A stretch of 64,000 bases of DNA, taken from assembly GCA_045540115.1 (NCBI GenBank), contig JAZQGR010000096.1:1-64000 (forward strand), written 5' to 3'. A program made the translations under genes and the position numbers. Of this stretch, positions 41,397 through 50,572 are shown one piece after another; position 1 is the stretch's first letter, and each line of letters begins with the position of its first letter. The notes below the pieces were generated by a model. That model saw only the letters and a list, made by a program, of their open reading frames with translations, was not told the origin of the DNA and searched no databases. The stretch comes from Colimorpha_A sp045540115. Its GTDB lineage: Bacteria; Bacillota; Clostridia; Oscillospirales; CAG-272.

Positions 41397-43108
41397 TGCG
41401 TCTCACCTCCGATCTGCGAAAGTGAGATCTCGCGGTAAATTTCGCAAGATGCGATAAGCTCGTCGTGTTTTCCGTCGCCGACTACGTTTCCGTCGTCAAG
41501 GACTATGATCCTGTCAGCGTGAGAAATCGAGCTTACGCGCTGTGCAACAATAACCTTGGTTGCGGTTTCGTAATTTTCACGAAGGTGTGTGCGAAGGGTT
41601 GCATCGGTCTTGTAGTCGAGAGCACTTGAAGAGTCGTCGAGGATCAGAATGTCAGGGTTGCCCGAAAGAGCTCTCGTAATAAGGAGTCGCTGTTTTTGAC
41701 CGCCGCTAAGATTCGTTCCCTTCGTGTTTATCCAATGGTCGACTCCGTCGCCAAGCGTTGATACAAATTCGGATGCGCAAGCATTATCAAGTGCACGTGT
41801 TATCTCTTCTTCGGAAATATCACGACCGAATGAAACGTTGTCAAGAAGGGTTCCCGCATAAATGAAATCATTCTGAAGGACAGTGCCGAATTTCGTGCGC
41901 AGCTCCTCAGAGCTCAGGGATCTGATATCTTGTCCGTCGATAAGAACGGTGCCGCTATTTGGATCATAAAAACGGAGAAGGAGCTGGACAAGCGTCGATT
42001 TTCCGCTTCCCGTTGCACCGATTATGCCGAGTGTCTGACCTTTTTTGAGGGAAAAAGAAATATTATTCAGGTTTTTCTTTGTGCCGTTATATGAGAAGGA
42101 AACGTCGCGAAATTCAATAAAATAATCGGATTCCTTATTATCTGCCTTAGGAATATAGCTTATATCAGGTTCGATATCGCAAATCTCCGAAATTCTTCCC
42201 GCAGAAGCCGCGCCCTTTGAAAACATCGTGAAGATTCGTGTAATATTAAGCATAGCGTTAAGTATGATCGTAAAATACGACATAAACGCTATTATCATTC
42301 CGGGCTCTGCCTTACCGCCGTTTACTCTTATCGCACCGACAAGTATAACAGCTGCCATGCCTATATTGAGGAATGCATTCATAAGAGGCGTAGTAAGCGA
42401 TATCACATATCCTGATTTGAGCTCAGCTCTATTCAGGGCGGAGTTTCTCTCGTCGAATTTCTTGTTCTGGTGGTCAATTCGTGAAAGCGCTTTGATGACT
42501 CGAATGCCCTGTGCGCTCTCTCTTACGGTGCCGACCATATCGTCGGTCTTTTCCTGAACTCTCTTAAAGAGTGGGATGCCCTTTTTGGATACGATGACAA
42601 CAGCAGCCGTAATAAAGGGAAGAACGCAAAGAAGAACGAGACAGAGCATAGGCTCCATCGCAAATGTGATTATTATTCCGCCAACCAGCAGGATCGGAGC
42701 CCGAACACCGAGACGCTGAACCATACCGATAGTATGGTGAACGTTATACGTATCGGAGGTAAGCCTCGTTTCAAGTGTCGGAATGGTTATTTCATCTATC
42801 TGCTTGGAGGACAGATAAGAAATTTTCTTGAAAAGATCGCTTCGTATTTCTCTTGTTGTATCGCGCGCGACTGCGCTTGCCATTCGGTTCGCCACAATGT
42901 TACTCACAAGTCCTACAAGTGCGCATAAAAGCATCAATCCTCCGAAGAGAATTACGGTTTTTATCTGCCCGGTTGGAACGACATTGTCAATAATGTGCTC
43001 AAGAATGTAAGGAATCAAAAGGTCAACGATCGTTCCTATTATTTTGATAGTAAGTCCTATCAGCATTATAGGATAGTGAGGGCGAAGATATTTCATTATG
43101 AATTTCAT
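41393..43108 (-). CDS. ABC exporter half-transporter, degenerate-site subunit
   Basis: This 571-aa protein has an N-terminal six-helix membrane domain and an ATPase with Walker A GATGSGKST and signature LSGGQKQR. Walker B reads LILDDSSSALD: Asp replaces the catalytic Glu, the hallmark of the inactive half of a heterodimeric exporter. The start is the ATG at 43108 with GAGGT upstream; the open frame extends further upstream but has no ribosome site there. First gene of the exporter/FAD-oxidoreductase operon. It closely resembles the gene at 57171. Confidence 0.9.
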   Translation of the reverse strand: MKFIMKYLRPHYPIMLIGLTIKIIGTIVDLLIPYILEHIIDNVVPTGQIKTVILFGGLMLLCALVGLVSNIVANRMASAVARDTTREIRSDLFKKISYLSSKQIDEITIPTLETRLTSDTYNVHHTIGMVQRLGVRAPILLVGGIIITFAMEPMLCLVLLCVLPFITAAVVIVSKKGIPLFKRVQEKTDDMVGTVRESAQGIRVIKALSRIDHQNKKFDERNSALNRAELKSGYVISLTTPLMNAFLNIGMAAVILVGAIRVNGGKAEPGMIIAFMSYFTIILNAMLNITRIFTMFSKGAASAGRISEICDIEPDISYIPKADNKESDYFIEFRDVSFSYNGTKKNLNNISFSLKKGQTLGIIGATGSGKSTLVQLLLRFYDPNSGTVLIDGQDIRSLSSEELRTKFGTVLQNDFIYAGTLLDNVSFGRDISEEEITRALDNACASEFVSTLGDGVDHWINTKGTNLSGGQKQRLLITRALSGNPDILILDDSSSALDYKTDATLRTHLRENYETATKVIVAQRVSSISHADRIIVLDDGNVVGDGKHDELIASCEIYREISLSQIGGETQ

Positions 43109-43136
43109 CTTGTACCTCAAATAATAAATTAAATTT

Positions 43137-43165
43137 ATTATACTACATTTGGATTTTCGTGTCAA
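43137..43165 (-). promoter_or_regulatory. Promoter of the first ABC exporter operon
   Basis: Minus-strand TTGACA (43160-43165), a 17-bp spacer and TATAAT (43137-43142), a perfect consensus. Confidence 0.85.
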
Positions 43166-43180
43166 CAAAAGTAAGTAATA

Positions 43181-43209
43181 TTGACAAATCTTCATGAATA
43201 AGTTAGAAT
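43181..43209 (+). promoter_or_regulatory. Promoter of birA
   Basis: TTGACA (43181-43186), a 17-bp spacer and TAGAAT (43204-43209), divergent from the ABC exporter promoter. Confidence 0.75.
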
Positions 43210-43233
43210 TGTATCGAATAGGAGGGCAAAGGC

Positions 43234-43977
43234 GTGAATGAAAACACATTAAACGGTAAGAAAATTCAGATATCGTATTACGATACGCTTCCTTCAACGA
43301 ACGCCCTTCTGAAAGAGGAGTGCAAAAAAGGCGCGCCGAATTATTATACTGTAATTGCCGATAGGCAGACAAGTGGCAGAGGTCGGCTTGGCAGGAGCTT
43401 CTTTTCAGACGTTGGGGGTCTTTATATGAGCTTTCTGCTAAGAAGCATCAATAATGTGGATGTTATCAGTGTAACCGCCACTGCCGGTGTTTCGACTGCA
43501 GAGGCCATTGAAGAGATCTACGGTGTGAAGTGCGGTATCAAGTGGGTAAACGATCTGATTTATAACGGCAGAAAGGTCTGCGGTATCCTTGCCGAGGGCG
43601 TCATCTCCGAAAGCGGCGAGCTTGAAGGCATCGTAATAGGTATCGGCGTCAATATCTCCCCTCCGCAAAACGGCTTCCGTGATGAGATCAAGGATATAGC
43701 CGGAGCTATATCCGACCGTTACGTTAAAGCGGAACGCGATGCTCTTGCAAGGGCAATTATTAAGCGATTTGACTCAAATATTTCCTCTGATTCACTGATA
43801 GATAAATACCGCTCAATGTCAAATGTAATCGGCAGAGAAATAAAGGTTATTTCTCCGAACGAGGTGTTTAACGCGAAAGCGATCGGAATTGACGAAAAAT
43901 TTGGTCTTGTTGTAATTACAGAGGATAACGAAGAAATAACTCTCCGAAGCGGAGAGATCAGTATAAGAACAAAATAA
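43234..43977 (+). CDS. birA: Biotin--[acetyl-CoA-carboxylase] ligase, without DNA-binding domain
   Basis: This 247-aa enzyme activates biotin with ATP and attaches it to carboxylase biotin domains. GRGRLGRSF is the biotinyl-AMP loop, KWVNDLI holds the catalytic Lys, and KVCGILAEG follows. A C-terminal SH3-like domain fits residues 200-247. It lacks the HTH of BirA repressors, so it is a class I ligase. The start is GTG at 43234 with GGAGGG upstream; an ATG four bases on is out of frame. Confidence 0.92.
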   Translation: MNENTLNGKKIQISYYDTLPSTNALLKEECKKGAPNYYTVIADRQTSGRGRLGRSFFSDVGGLYMSFLLRSINNVDVISVTATAGVSTAEAIEEIYGVKCGIKWVNDLIYNGRKVCGILAEGVISESGELEGIVIGIGVNISPPQNGFRDEIKDIAGAISDRYVKAERDALARAIIKRFDSNISSDSLIDKYRSMSNVIGREIKVISPNEVFNAKAIGIDEKFGLVVITEDNEEITLRSGEISIRTK

Positions 43978-44004
43978 CCGACGGTTTCCCGTCGGTTATT
44001 TTTA
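43973..44004. terminator. Bidirectional terminator between birA and the SLC13-like permease
   Basis: AATAACCGACGG pairs with CCGTCGGTTATT around TTTC and is followed by T residues. Confidence 0.88.
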
Positions 44005-45144
44005 TATGAGTGAACAGAATATCATAAGTATTCCGAGGAAGGCGAAGTTGATCGCGGAGAACATAATGAAATACTTTTTTACGCCGCTCGGATCGACTGC
44101 CTGATACTGTCTGAAGGTGATGAGAGAAGCAAGGGAAGCGATGAGAGTTCCCGTTCCTCCAATGTTAACGCCAAGCAAAAGATCGCGGTAGTTCGTCGTA
44201 AATTCTGACAAGAGGATCGCCGACGGGACGTTACTTATCATCTGGCACGAGAGGGAGCTTACTATTAGAGTGTTCTTTTCCATAAGGGAGGAGAGCACGT
44301 CGCTTATTGCATCGATCCTTGCCATATTTCCCGCGAAAATAAAGAAGAAAACAAATGTAAAAAGAAGCCCGTAATCGACGTCCTTAAGCGCCTTTTTGTC
44401 AAGAATTATCATTGCGGCGGGTATAAGGATCAGTCCGATAACAAAGTGTATAAGACGAAAGACTATAAGCAAAGAAAAGGCAAAGAGAATAAGATAAAGT
44501 GCTGTTTTCTTTGCAGGAAGCTTAGTATCGTCAGCACAGTTAAGCTCAACCGTTTCATTTTTTACGAAAACGAAGACGGATAAGAGAATGAGTGCGATTG
44601 AGAGAAGGAACGGCGGGAGCATTATCAGAGTAAACTCGCCTGTCGGAATATTGAATTTATTGTAAAGGAACAGGTTCTGAGGATTTCCGAAGGGAGTAAC
44701 CATACCGCCGAGGTTCGCGGCAATATTTTGCATAATGAACGTGTAGCAGAGATACTTCTTGTTACCCGTTTCGTTAAGCGCTATGTATCCGAGAGGGAGA
44801 AACGTGATAAGCGCCATGTTGTTTGCTATCAGCATAGAACCTATAAAGGTTATCATAAGGAGTGAAATAACCGTTTTTCTCGTAGTTCCTGAAAGAGAAA
44901 CGAGCTTTCTTGCAACGACGGTAAAGAATCTGATGTTTCGCAGGCCGCAGATCACTGCAAGCGTGCAGAACAGGCAGGTCAGAGTTCTGAGGTCAAGGTA
45001 GGAAAGATACTTTTCGTCAGGTGGTACGATAACCGAAGAAGCAAGAGCCGCGCAAAAAGCGACGATAAGAACAACGTTCTGTCTGAAGAAATATGAAATT
45101 TTATGAATGTCTAATCTTCTTTTCAGAGGCTTGTGAACGATCAT
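44002..45144 (-). CDS. SLC13/CitM-type anion permease
   Basis: This 380-aa protein is almost entirely hydrophobic with about ten to eleven membrane segments. ANNMALITFLPLG and the GTGTLIASLAS-type hairpin loops, plus NLGGMVTPFGNPQNL, fit the ion transporter superfamily (ArsB/NhaD/CitM/SLC13). It is shorter than a full SLC13 member. The substrate could be a di- or tricarboxylate, sulfate or arsenite; it cannot be decided. AAGGAG precedes the ATG. Single-gene unit. Confidence 0.75.
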   Translation of the reverse strand: MIVHKPLKRRLDIHKISYFFRQNVVLIVAFCAALASSVIVPPDEKYLSYLDLRTLTCLFCTLAVICGLRNIRFFTVVARKLVSLSGTTRKTVISLLMITFIGSMLIANNMALITFLPLGYIALNETGNKKYLCYTFIMQNIAANLGGMVTPFGNPQNLFLYNKFNIPTGEFTLIMLPPFLLSIALILLSVFVFVKNETVELNCADDTKLPAKKTALYLILFAFSLLIVFRLIHFVIGLILIPAAMIILDKKALKDVDYGLLFTFVFFFIFAGNMARIDAISDVLSSLMEKNTLIVSSLSCQMISNVPSAILLSEFTTNYRDLLLGVNIGGTGTLIASLASLITFRQYQAVDPSGVKKYFIMFSAINFAFLGILMIFCSLI

Positions 45145-45171
45145 ATAATTACTCCTTTTTAATCCTCGAAA

Positions 45172-45200
45172 ATTATAGCAAAATGAAAGGCATTCTTCAA
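45172..45200 (-). promoter_or_regulatory. Promoter of the SLC13-like permease
   Basis: Minus-strand TTGAAG (45195-45200), a 17-bp spacer and TATAAT (45172-45177). Confidence 0.75.
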
Positions 45201-45234
45201 GCGCAAAAACCTACAATTATTCTTACGTTTAATA

Positions 45235-45263
45235 TTGATTTTTACGGCAAAAAGTGGTATAAT
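45235..45263 (+). promoter_or_regulatory. Promoter of galT
   Basis: TTGATT (45235-45240), a 17-bp spacer and TATAAT (45258-45263), 30 bases upstream of the galT ATG. Confidence 0.82.
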
Positions 45264-45293
45264 CTACGTTAATAACACAACAAGGTGAAGATT

Positions 45294-46793
45294 ATGATAA
45301 ATGAAGCAATAACACAACTTATTAACTATGCTGTCAAGAACGGAATTATCGAAAATGAGGATCGCTCCTATGCGACGAACAGAGTGCTCGAAGTCCTCGC
45401 TCTTGACGGCTATGAGCCGAGTGAAAATGCGCCCGAGAAGGAAATTCACGAAATACTTTCCGTAATGTGCGATTACGCGGTTGCAAAGGGTATGATCGAG
45501 GACGGTGTCGTTTTCCGCGATCTTTTTGATACCAAGATCATGGGCTCTATTATGCCTCGCCCTTCCGAGGTCATCTCAAAATTTAACAGCCTGTATGAAG
45601 GCTCTCCTAAGGCTGCGACCGATTGGTATTACAAATTAAGCTGTGACAGTAACTATATCCGTCGCGACAGGATCAGAAAAGACAGACGCTGGAAGCTCGA
45701 TACCGATTTCGGTACCATGGACATCACGATAAACCTTTCTAAGCCTGAGAAGGATCCTAAGGCGATGGCGGCTGCAAGAAACATGAAGCAGACAGGGATC
45801 GTTTATCCCAAGTGCGCTCTTTGCAAGGAAAATGAAGGCTATGCCGGACGCCTTAACGCGCCTGCAAGACAGAATCACAGAATAATTCCGGTGACTATCA
45901 ACGATTCGCCCTGGATGTTCCAGTATTCTCCCTACGTATATTACAACGAGCACTGTATCGTTTTTAATTCCGAGCATACCCCTATGGCGATAAACAAGGC
46001 GACCTTCAGAAAGCTTCTCGATTTCGTCATTCAGTTCCCTCACTATTTTGTCGGATCTAACGCGGATCTTCCTATTGTTGGCGGCTCAATTCTTACTCAT
46101 GACCATTTCCAAGGCGGTAATTATACCTTTGCTATGGCAGTCGCTCCCATAGAAAAGGAGATCACCATTAACGGCTTCTCCGACGTTAAGGCGGGAATCG
46201 TTAAATGGCCGCTCAGCGTTATCCGTATTTCGAGCGAAAATCCCGACCGTCTTGTCGAGCTTGGCGGTGTAATACTCGATAAATGGATAGGATATTCCGA
46301 TGAGGACGCCTATATTTTCGCATATACAGACGGAGAGCGGCACAACACGATAACTCCCATTGCTCGCAAGAATGGCGACAAGTACGAGCTTGACCTTGTT
46401 CTTCGCAATAATATCACGATGTCCGAACGTCCTCTCGGCGTATATCATCCGCGCCCTGAGTATCATCACATCAAGAAGGAAAATATTGGACTTATCGAAG
46501 TCATGGGACTTGCCGTTCTTCCCGCGCGTCTCAAAAATGAGCTTGCTGAGCTTGGTGATGCAATAATTCGCGGTGTCGACCTCAATTCGACCGAAACGCT
46601 TGCAAGCCACGCCGAATGGGCAAAGCAGGTAATAAGTAATCATCCTGAACTTACCAAAGACAACGTTTCAAGTATTCTTGAGTATGAAACCGGCAAAGTA
46701 TTCGAAGGTTGCCTTATTGATGCAGGTGTATATAAATGCACACCCGAGGGCAGAGAAGCGTTTGAAAGATTTATCGGTTTTGTAAATGAATAA
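45294..46793 (+). CDS. galT: UDP-glucose--hexose-1-phosphate uridylyltransferase (Firmicute type)
   Basis: This 499-aa enzyme of the Leloir pathway swaps UDP between glucose 1-phosphate and galactose 1-phosphate. The size and sequence match the long Firmicute GalT class, not the 350-aa E. coli type. The catalytic His-x-His-x-Gln motif is THDHFQGG. Other marks are YKLSCDSNYIRRDRI and the CALCKENEGY cysteine pair. The ATG at 45294 follows AAGGTGA. It is a single-gene unit; galE is at 20283 and galK is not in the window. Confidence 0.94.
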   Translation: MINEAITQLINYAVKNGIIENEDRSYATNRVLEVLALDGYEPSENAPEKEIHEILSVMCDYAVAKGMIEDGVVFRDLFDTKIMGSIMPRPSEVISKFNSLYEGSPKAATDWYYKLSCDSNYIRRDRIRKDRRWKLDTDFGTMDITINLSKPEKDPKAMAAARNMKQTGIVYPKCALCKENEGYAGRLNAPARQNHRIIPVTINDSPWMFQYSPYVYYNEHCIVFNSEHTPMAINKATFRKLLDFVIQFPHYFVGSNADLPIVGGSILTHDHFQGGNYTFAMAVAPIEKEITINGFSDVKAGIVKWPLSVIRISSENPDRLVELGGVILDKWIGYSDEDAYIFAYTDGERHNTITPIARKNGDKYELDLVLRNNITMSERPLGVYHPRPEYHHIKKENIGLIEVMGLAVLPARLKNELAELGDAIIRGVDLNSTETLASHAEWAKQVISNHPELTKDNVSSILEYETGKVFEGCLIDAGVYKCTPEGREAFERFIGFVNE

Positions 46794-46796
46794 TTT

Positions 46797-46826
46797 AAAA
46801 CAACGCTCCTCGGAGCGTTGTTTTTG
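46797..46826 (+). terminator. Terminator of galT
   Basis: AAACAACGCTCC pairs with GGAGCGTTGTTT, followed by T residues. Confidence 0.9.
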
Positions 46827-46859
46827 TTAGTAAATCGTTGACAAATCGTTAAAAAATTA

Positions 46860-46888
46860 TTGACATACAGTTTTATCTGTGATATAAT
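46860..46888 (+). promoter_or_regulatory. Consensus promoter of the zinc-ribbon membrane protein
   Basis: TTGACA (46860-46865), a 17-bp spacer and TATAAT (46883-46888) form a perfect consensus. Confidence 0.88.
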
Positions 46889-46936
46889 TTCTGCAGTTAC
46901 CTTTTACAGTAAATCAAATTTTATGGAGGACACATT

Positions 46937-47740
46937 ATGTTCTGTAACAAATGCGGAAAAGAACTTTCCGATAACGCTACCTTCTGCTCCGGTTGCGGAA
47001 ATCAGGTAGGTGCGGCTCCCGCAGCAGCTCCCGCTGCAGCAAATTCTTCGCTTCCCCCCATCCTTTCTCGTCTTATCAGCCAGATCACAAACTTCTTCAC
47101 CAAGAAGGATCCTGTTGGCGTAGTTGCTAACTCAGCTAAGGACAATAGCTTCTCCGGTGTTATCCTCGCTATCTTCGGCATGCTTATGTTTGCTGTCGGC
47201 GCGATGGTTAACGTTAATCAGGGTATGCGTTCCTACTATAAGGCTGTTTATGATGATATGTGGTCTAACAAGATCGCAGAGCAAGTTGCTAAGAGATTCC
47301 CGACCGGAACCTCCTTCGGCATGTTCCTTCTTCTTGCAGTCGTAGTATTCGTAGTTGCTTCCGCAATGGTATACGTTGCTACTACCAAGGTTGCTAAGAA
47401 GCAGATCAGCCTTAGCGGCGCTATGAACGTTGTTGCTTACGCGTCCATTCCCGTAATCGCAGTTTCTGTTCTTAACATGCTTCTCGGTCTTATCTGGTAT
47501 CCGCTTCCCATTATCTTTATGCTCGTAGCTCTTTGTGCTACCGTTGCTATTATCGGTGCTTCCATCGATAAGGTTTCCGAAAGCGAAAAGCCTCTTACCG
47601 TAAAGCTTCTCGTATTCGCTGTTACTGCTGTTGTAGCTCTTATCTTCCTCTGGATTGCTCTTAAGAGCATTAATAACCTCAAGGATAAGGAAGGCGCTAT
47701 CTCCGCACTTATCAACAACTTCCTTGTTGACATCGACTAA
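46937..47740 (+). CDS. Zinc-ribbon membrane protein of unknown function
   Basis: This 267-aa protein starts with a double CxxC zinc ribbon (FCNKCGKEL ... FCSGCGNQ, residues 2-24), then an Ala/Pro linker, and four to five membrane segments (about 72-93, 125-150, 160-183, 187-208, 222-245). The ribbon should face the cytoplasm. Such zinc_ribbon plus multi-pass proteins are common in Clostridia and mostly unnamed. Codon use is strongly biased to frequent codons, and the promoter is near perfect, which suggests high expression. GGAGG precedes the ATG. Confidence 0.78.
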   Translation: MFCNKCGKELSDNATFCSGCGNQVGAAPAAAPAAANSSLPPILSRLISQITNFFTKKDPVGVVANSAKDNSFSGVILAIFGMLMFAVGAMVNVNQGMRSYYKAVYDDMWSNKIAEQVAKRFPTGTSFGMFLLLAVVVFVVASAMVYVATTKVAKKQISLSGAMNVVAYASIPVIAVSVLNMLLGLIWYPLPIIFMLVALCATVAIIGASIDKVSESEKPLTVKLLVFAVTAVVALIFLWIALKSINNLKDKEGAISALINNFLVDID

Positions 47741-47750
47741 GAATAACATA

Positions 47751-47781
47751 AAAAGCAGTCGCGATAAGCGACTGCTTTTTT
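47751..47781. terminator. Bidirectional terminator
   Basis: AAAAGCAGTCGC pairs with GCGACTGCTTTT around GATAA, between the zinc-ribbon gene and spoVAE. Confidence 0.92.
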
Positions 47782-48149
47782 CATTTCGGCTTGCTTTTAA
47801 ATAACAATGAGATCGTAATTCCCATAAATATAGCGGCAGTGATTCCGCCTGCTGCACCCGTTAATCCACCTGTCAGCGCGCCTATTAAGCCGTCTTTGTC
47901 GACGGCTTCTTTAACGCCCTCCGCAAGACAATAACCGAAGCCGGTCAGCGGGGTCGTTGCTCCGTTCCCCGCAAATTTTACAAGTGGTCCGTACAAGCCG
48001 ACGCCTGTTAAAATAACTCCGATAACGACATATGAAACAAGGATTCGAGCAGGTGTAAGCTTTGTTTTGTCAATGAGGATCTGTGCGATCGCAGAAAATA
48101 TTCCGCCAACAAGAAACGCGATAAGAAGCCGTCCTTCTACTGTGTTCAT
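47781..48149 (-). CDS. spoVAE: Stage V sporulation protein AE
   Basis: This 122-aa membrane protein is part of the SpoVA channel that loads and releases Ca-dipicolinate across the spore inner membrane. FLVGGIFSAIAQILIDKTKLTPARILVSYVVIGVIL and GNGATTPLTGFG are typical, with four membrane segments. The start is the ATG at 48149, which overlaps the spoVAD stop (ATGA) and has AAGGAG at the right spacing; an ATG two codons earlier is too close to that site. spoVAC is not adjacent. Confidence 0.9.
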   Translation of the reverse strand: MNTVEGRLLIAFLVGGIFSAIAQILIDKTKLTPARILVSYVVIGVILTGVGLYGPLVKFAGNGATTPLTGFGYCLAEGVKEAVDKDGLIGALTGGLTGAAGGITAAIFMGITISLLFKSKPK

Positions 48150-49153
48150 AGGCATTTCTCCTTCGTGATTCTGACAAGATGAGCTATTCCCGGGATCGTT
48201 TTCCCCTGTAAAACTGCCATTGGTGACATAAGCGCGCCTGTTGCAATATAAAGGATATCGTTTATTTCGCCATTCTCAAGCTTCGGCAAAATATATGCAG
48301 ATAATACAGATGCCGAACAGCCGCACCCCGAGCCGCCTGCGTGGACGTCCTGTCTTTCTCTGTCATATATCAGCAGTCCGCAGTCATAGTAATTCCTCGT
48401 CATGTCATACCCGTATTCTGCCATTTTTTCGGTTACGATCGAATGTCCCTCAAAGCCAAGATCACCTGTAAAGATCGCGTCAAAATCTTCAGGCATCATT
48501 CCTGACTCGTTAAAATATCGCTTGAGTGTGTCAATTGCGGCAGGAGCCATTGCGGCGCCCATGTTTGCCGCATCGCTGATCCCTTCATCGCGAATAATGC
48601 CGGGAAGCACTTCTGTTATATATGCTCCGTCACCCTCGCCAAGTATAAATGCGCCCGAGCCTGTTACGGTCCATTGTGCCGTCGGCGGCCGCTGACCACC
48701 GTACTCGACGGGGTAACGGAATTGACGCTCGGATGAGCAATTATGTGATGAGGTAACAACCGCCGCGGTTTTGGGCGAGCTCGACGAGTTCAGAAATAGT
48801 GTTGCAAGTATCAGTCCCTCGGCAGACGTTGAGCAGGCTCCGTATAAACCGAAGAAGGGAACACCTGCGTCACTTAATCCGTAACTCGAGCTTGAGCATT
48901 GATTTATAAGATCGCCCGCAAAAAGCCCGTCAAGACTATTTGGATCGGTTTTTGATTTTTTCAGCGCGAGATTTAGCGCAACGTGTTGCATTTCGCTTTC
49001 TGCAAGCTCCCATGTTATCTGTCCGAATCTGTCGCTCTCATCGTGATAATCGAAATATCTGCCAAGCGGACCTTGATGTTCCTTGTTTCCTACTACGCTT
49101 GCGTGACCAATAATGCTTGGGCTTTTTCTTGTGCGAATAATTCCTTTGCGCAT
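48146..49153 (-). CDS. spoVAD: Stage V sporulation protein AD
   Basis: This 335-aa thiolase-fold protein binds dipicolinic acid in the SpoVA channel. GDLINQCSSSSYGL, FGLYGACSTSAEGL, FTGDLGFEGH and AGGSGCGCSASVL match the family, including the Cys/His-rich pocket. The start is the ATG at 49153, which follows AGGAG; the frame stays open upstream without a ribosome site. It is coupled to spoVAE. These genes are normally made in the forespore under SigG; I could not assign a SigG promoter. Confidence 0.92.
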   Translation of the reverse strand: MRKGIIRTRKSPSIIGHASVVGNKEHQGPLGRYFDYHDESDRFGQITWELAESEMQHVALNLALKKSKTDPNSLDGLFAGDLINQCSSSSYGLSDAGVPFFGLYGACSTSAEGLILATLFLNSSSSPKTAAVVTSSHNCSSERQFRYPVEYGGQRPPTAQWTVTGSGAFILGEGDGAYITEVLPGIIRDEGISDAANMGAAMAPAAIDTLKRYFNESGMMPEDFDAIFTGDLGFEGHSIVTEKMAEYGYDMTRNYYDCGLLIYDRERQDVHAGGSGCGCSASVLSAYILPKLENGEINDILYIATGALMSPMAVLQGKTIPGIAHLVRITKEKCL

Positions 49154-49206
49154 ACCGTATCTCCTGAAACTTTTTAAATAATATTTCCGAAAAATGCACA
49201 ATTATG

Positions 49207-49236
49207 CAAAAAAACAAGGACCGGAGTCCTTGTTTT
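49207..49236 (-). terminator. Terminator of the GH109-like gene
   Basis: AAAACAAGGAC pairs with GTCCTTGTTTT around CGGA. The minus strand runs into seven T residues. Confidence 0.85.
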
Positions 49237-49251
49237 CGTTTTATAATTAAA

Positions 49252-50448
49252 TTAAAGGAGCCACTTACCTCTTGTGAAGTCGGGAACAGCAACGGGAGCT
49301 GAACCGGTTGCGATAGACTGCTCCGAGAGAGCTGTGATCGACATCCAGGTAGCCGCATCGTAAACGTTAACTGGCATTTCCTTGCCGTCGCGGAGGCAAT
49401 CGAAGAAGGTGTTGAACTCGAGCCAGTCCATACCGTCGTGTCCGCCCTGAACTCCCTCGGTAAGATACTTCTTCCAGACAGGGTGCTCGTATTCATCGGT
49501 GTATTCCTTAGCGTTACCGTTGCAATCGGACTTCCATCTCCACTCGCGGTCGATATCTTCCTTTCTGTCAAGGAATACGGAGTCAGTGCATTCCTCGTAC
49601 ATACCCTTGGTTCCGCGTACGGTAAATCCGCGGCTGTAATAACGGGGAAGAGTTGTGTCAAGAGTAAGAACGATCGTCTCGCCATGCGCGCACTTGAGGA
49701 CGGTAGTAACAACGTCTCCTTGCTGGAAGGTAGCGTTCATGAGAGCCTCGTCGTCGCTCTTGTTATCGGCAATATACTGCTTAAGACCGGCTGCTTTCGA
49801 GGAGGTAGAGGTAAGAGATACGATTCGGTTGCCCTCGTTGATCTTGAGAACCTTTGCGATCGGTCCGAGCTCGTGAGTCGGGTAATTTTCGCAGTTACGG
49901 TTGAGGTAATTGCGAAGACGGTAGTGACGGTTGTCAAAGCCGAATGCAACTTCGTTGCGAAGATCGTGAGCATAGCAGCCGGAGCAATGTACGATCTCGC
50001 CGAGAAGTCCCTTCTCAACCATATTAAGAACCATCATTTCGCGTCTGCCGAAGCAGCAGTTTTCAAGGAACATAAAGGGAGTGCCTGTCTGCTCCTGAGT
50101 TTCAACGAGCTTCCAGCAGTCCTTGATCGAATATGCGCCGCCAACCTCAAGAGCGGTAGGCTTGCCTGCATTCATTGCATAAACTGCAGGATCAATATGA
50201 CCTTCCCAAGCGGTAAGAACAAGAACGACCTCGACGTTTTCATCATCGATGAGCTGCTTCCAGTCGGTATAGGTTGCGGGACGCGTGCCGTGTCTCTTTT
50301 CGACCTCAGCGGCGCCTCTTTCGACTCTGTCCTCATAGAGGTCACATACAGCAGTGACGGTTACGTCGTGACAGTCAAGGATTACGCCCTTAAGAAGGCT
50401 GAATCCTCTGTTTCCAAGGCCAATTACACCAACGCGAATGTTTTTCAT
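49252..50448 (-). CDS. GH109-like NAD-dependent glycosidase / Gfo-Idh-MocA oxidoreductase
   Basis: This 398-aa protein has an N-terminal NAD-binding Rossmann domain (VGVIGLGNRGFSLL, DLYEDR) and a C-terminal Gfo/Idh/MocA domain. Several stretches match GH109 alpha-N-acetylgalactosaminidases: ENCCFGRREMMVLNMV, YAHDLR, NYPTHELGPIAKV with the proposed catalytic Tyr/His, and the C-terminal VYDAATWMSITALSEQS and PDFTRGKW. GH109 enzymes cleave by NAD-assisted oxidation and elimination. No signal or Tat peptide is seen, so it should act in the cytoplasm. It is divergent from an AraC regulator. Confidence 0.85.
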   Translation of the reverse strand: MKNIRVGVIGLGNRGFSLLKGVILDCHDVTVTAVCDLYEDRVERGAAEVEKRHGTRPATYTDWKQLIDDENVEVVLVLTAWEGHIDPAVYAMNAGKPTALEVGGAYSIKDCWKLVETQEQTGTPFMFLENCCFGRREMMVLNMVEKGLLGEIVHCSGCYAHDLRNEVAFGFDNRHYRLRNYLNRNCENYPTHELGPIAKVLKINEGNRIVSLTSTSSKAAGLKQYIADNKSDDEALMNATFQQGDVVTTVLKCAHGETIVLTLDTTLPRYYSRGFTVRGTKGMYEECTDSVFLDRKEDIDREWRWKSDCNGNAKEYTDEYEHPVWKKYLTEGVQGGHDGMDWLEFNTFFDCLRDGKEMPVNVYDAATWMSITALSEQSIATGSAPVAVPDFTRGKWLL

Positions 50449-50498
50449 GGTAAATTCCTCCGAAAGTATTTACAAATTTGAAAATATATGCTAAAACT

Positions 50499-50527
50499 AT
50501 AATACAATATCTTTTTTAAAATGTAAA
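50499..50527 (-). promoter_or_regulatory. Possible promoter of the GH109-like gene
   Basis: Minus-strand TTTACA (50522-50527), a 17-bp spacer and TATTAT (50499-50504). A moderate match in the divergent region shared with the AraC gene. Confidence 0.45.
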
Positions 50528-50572
50528 TGTAATTTAAGACACAAAATGTATAAATTCGGTCATGGAGTTGCT

